From: Mugil cephalus
Taxonomy: Eukaryota > Chordata > Actinopteri > Mugiliformes > Mugilidae
DNA length: 64,000 bases
Assembly: GCF_022458985.1 (NCBI RefSeq)
Contig: NC_061772.1
Coordinates: forward strand, 28,083,501 to 28,147,500
Reading direction: 5' to 3'
The notes beneath the pieces are model-generated. The model worked only from the letters and a program-made list of their open reading frames with translations, had not been told where the DNA came from and ran no database searches. Made by a program: the position numbers and the translations under genes. This document shows positions 63,190 through 64,000 of the stretch, piece after piece; the first letter of the stretch is position 1, and every line of letters starts with the position of its first letter.

Positions 63190-63524
63190 AGGCAGCCGCA
63201 TTGATCATTGATGCTGATGGAGAAACACACAACCAGAGATCACCAAGAAATCGCTCACATCGCTCGCACAGGTTTACACCCCACTGTTCCACCGTGTCCT
63301 GTAGAAACCTCCCCAAAAACGTCATTACTGTTTAGTTTTTGTAGTAAAAACGCACACAAGGATGGAGGGAATTTACATTATATAACATTTATGGTGATAG
63401 ATGCATGTTTTCTGACTTTATTTGAGACTTTAAAGTGATTTTTAGATTCACATTTTAGAGAAATAGTTTTGTTTTCATAGTGAAAATGAGTTCAGGTGGT
63501 AAAAGCATCATAAGTACTCGTGTC

Positions 63525-63640
63525 TGTGAAGATTTCTCTGTCGTCCAGGTCTAAAAAACAAAGCTAAAAACAAGGACATTTCAACCATTCATCCAAGCAG
63601 CTTCTTTAATTTTAAATGATTGGTGGAGGAGTTCAGGTTT
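63525..63640. repeat. Dispersed fish repeat fragment, second copy
   Basis: Related to 49285-49425 by the order CATTTCAACCATTCATC then CAAGCAGCTTCTTTAATTTT. Confidence 0.4.
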
Positions 63641-63837
63641 TTATTTGTTACATCTTATGTCACATACGTGACTAGAGTATGTTAACAATTTAATGTATTA
63701 TTATTAGTCTATTGAATTGGAACTATGCACATTAATAAACACTGATGCCATCAGTGTAAATCCACCGGATTTAGCACATCTGCTAATTTTCAGCTGTAGT
63801 CCCGCTGCAGGTACACAACACAGACAGAGGAGAATCA

Positions 63838-64000
63838 TTATTTATAATAAAAAAAAATAATTATTTATAATAGAATAAAGTCACCAACGTGTGACAAAAT
63901 ATAAAACTGTTAATTTTAATGCCTGAACATGACTGAGCAAAGACACAACAGTGAAGTCCCAGCGTCCTCAAACAAGTACATGCTAATTAGTGATGTTGTA
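63838..64000. mobile_element. piggyBac-like MITE, partial copy C running off the window
   Basis: ATAAAGTCACCAACGTGTGACAAAATATAAAACTG and CCTCAAACAAGTACA match copy B at 45500-45600. The right terminus is beyond the end of the window. Confidence 0.55.

Overview
This window is a piece of a teleost fish nuclear genome. Its genes are split into small exons with GT-AG introns, the introns are AT-rich and full of microsatellites, and the recognisable proteins are vertebrate. Fish character is also shown by a PIM-like kinase of the kind expanded in teleosts, by Tc1, hAT and piggyBac-like remnants, and by residues typical of fish fast troponin I. No operons, ribosome binding sites, CRISPR arrays or phage genes are present, and I found no tRNA or rRNA.

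Layout. (1) 1-5190 (+): a long intron, the last coding exon and the 3' UTR of pacsin3, whose 5' part lies outside the window. (2) 5190-8096: convergent intergenic DNA with two copies of a hAT-like repeat. (3) 8096-35445 (-): complete glg1 (Golgi glycoprotein 1 / ESL-1 / CFR-1), 26 coding exons and 1140 residues, with a CpG-rich first exon, ETS and YY1-like promoter motifs and a GC-AG intron 7. (4) 35470-36080: three tandem ~200 bp units just upstream of glg1. (5) 38223-42271 (-): an 8-exon PIM-like serine/threonine kinase of 356 residues, followed by a frameshifted copy of its own last exon. (6) 44144-47360 (+): compact fast skeletal troponin I (tnni2), 6 exons and 168 residues, with a TATA promoter. 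(7) 48016-55562 (+): complete aph1b, the gamma-secretase subunit, 6 exons and 258 residues. (8) 55563-61930: gene-poor DNA with a perfect hairpin and a 1.8 kb array of an 8-bp minisatellite. (9) 61935 to the end (+): a CpG-rich promoter and the first exons of an unidentified secreted or membrane protein.

All glg1, pim-like, tnni2 and aph1b exons were joined by hand from splice sites. Phases close without a stop, and total coding lengths are multiples of three (3423, 1071, 507 and 777 bp). The genes are neighbours, not a pathway: a membrane-curvature adaptor, a Golgi glycoprotein, a kinase, a sarcomere protein and a protease subunit. I saw no sign of a new multi-gene system. The most interesting signals are at the scale of gene structure: the altered tnni2 exon 5 boundary, the glg1 GC-AG intron and microexon, the YY1-like repeat units upstream of glg1, and the decayed kinase exon.
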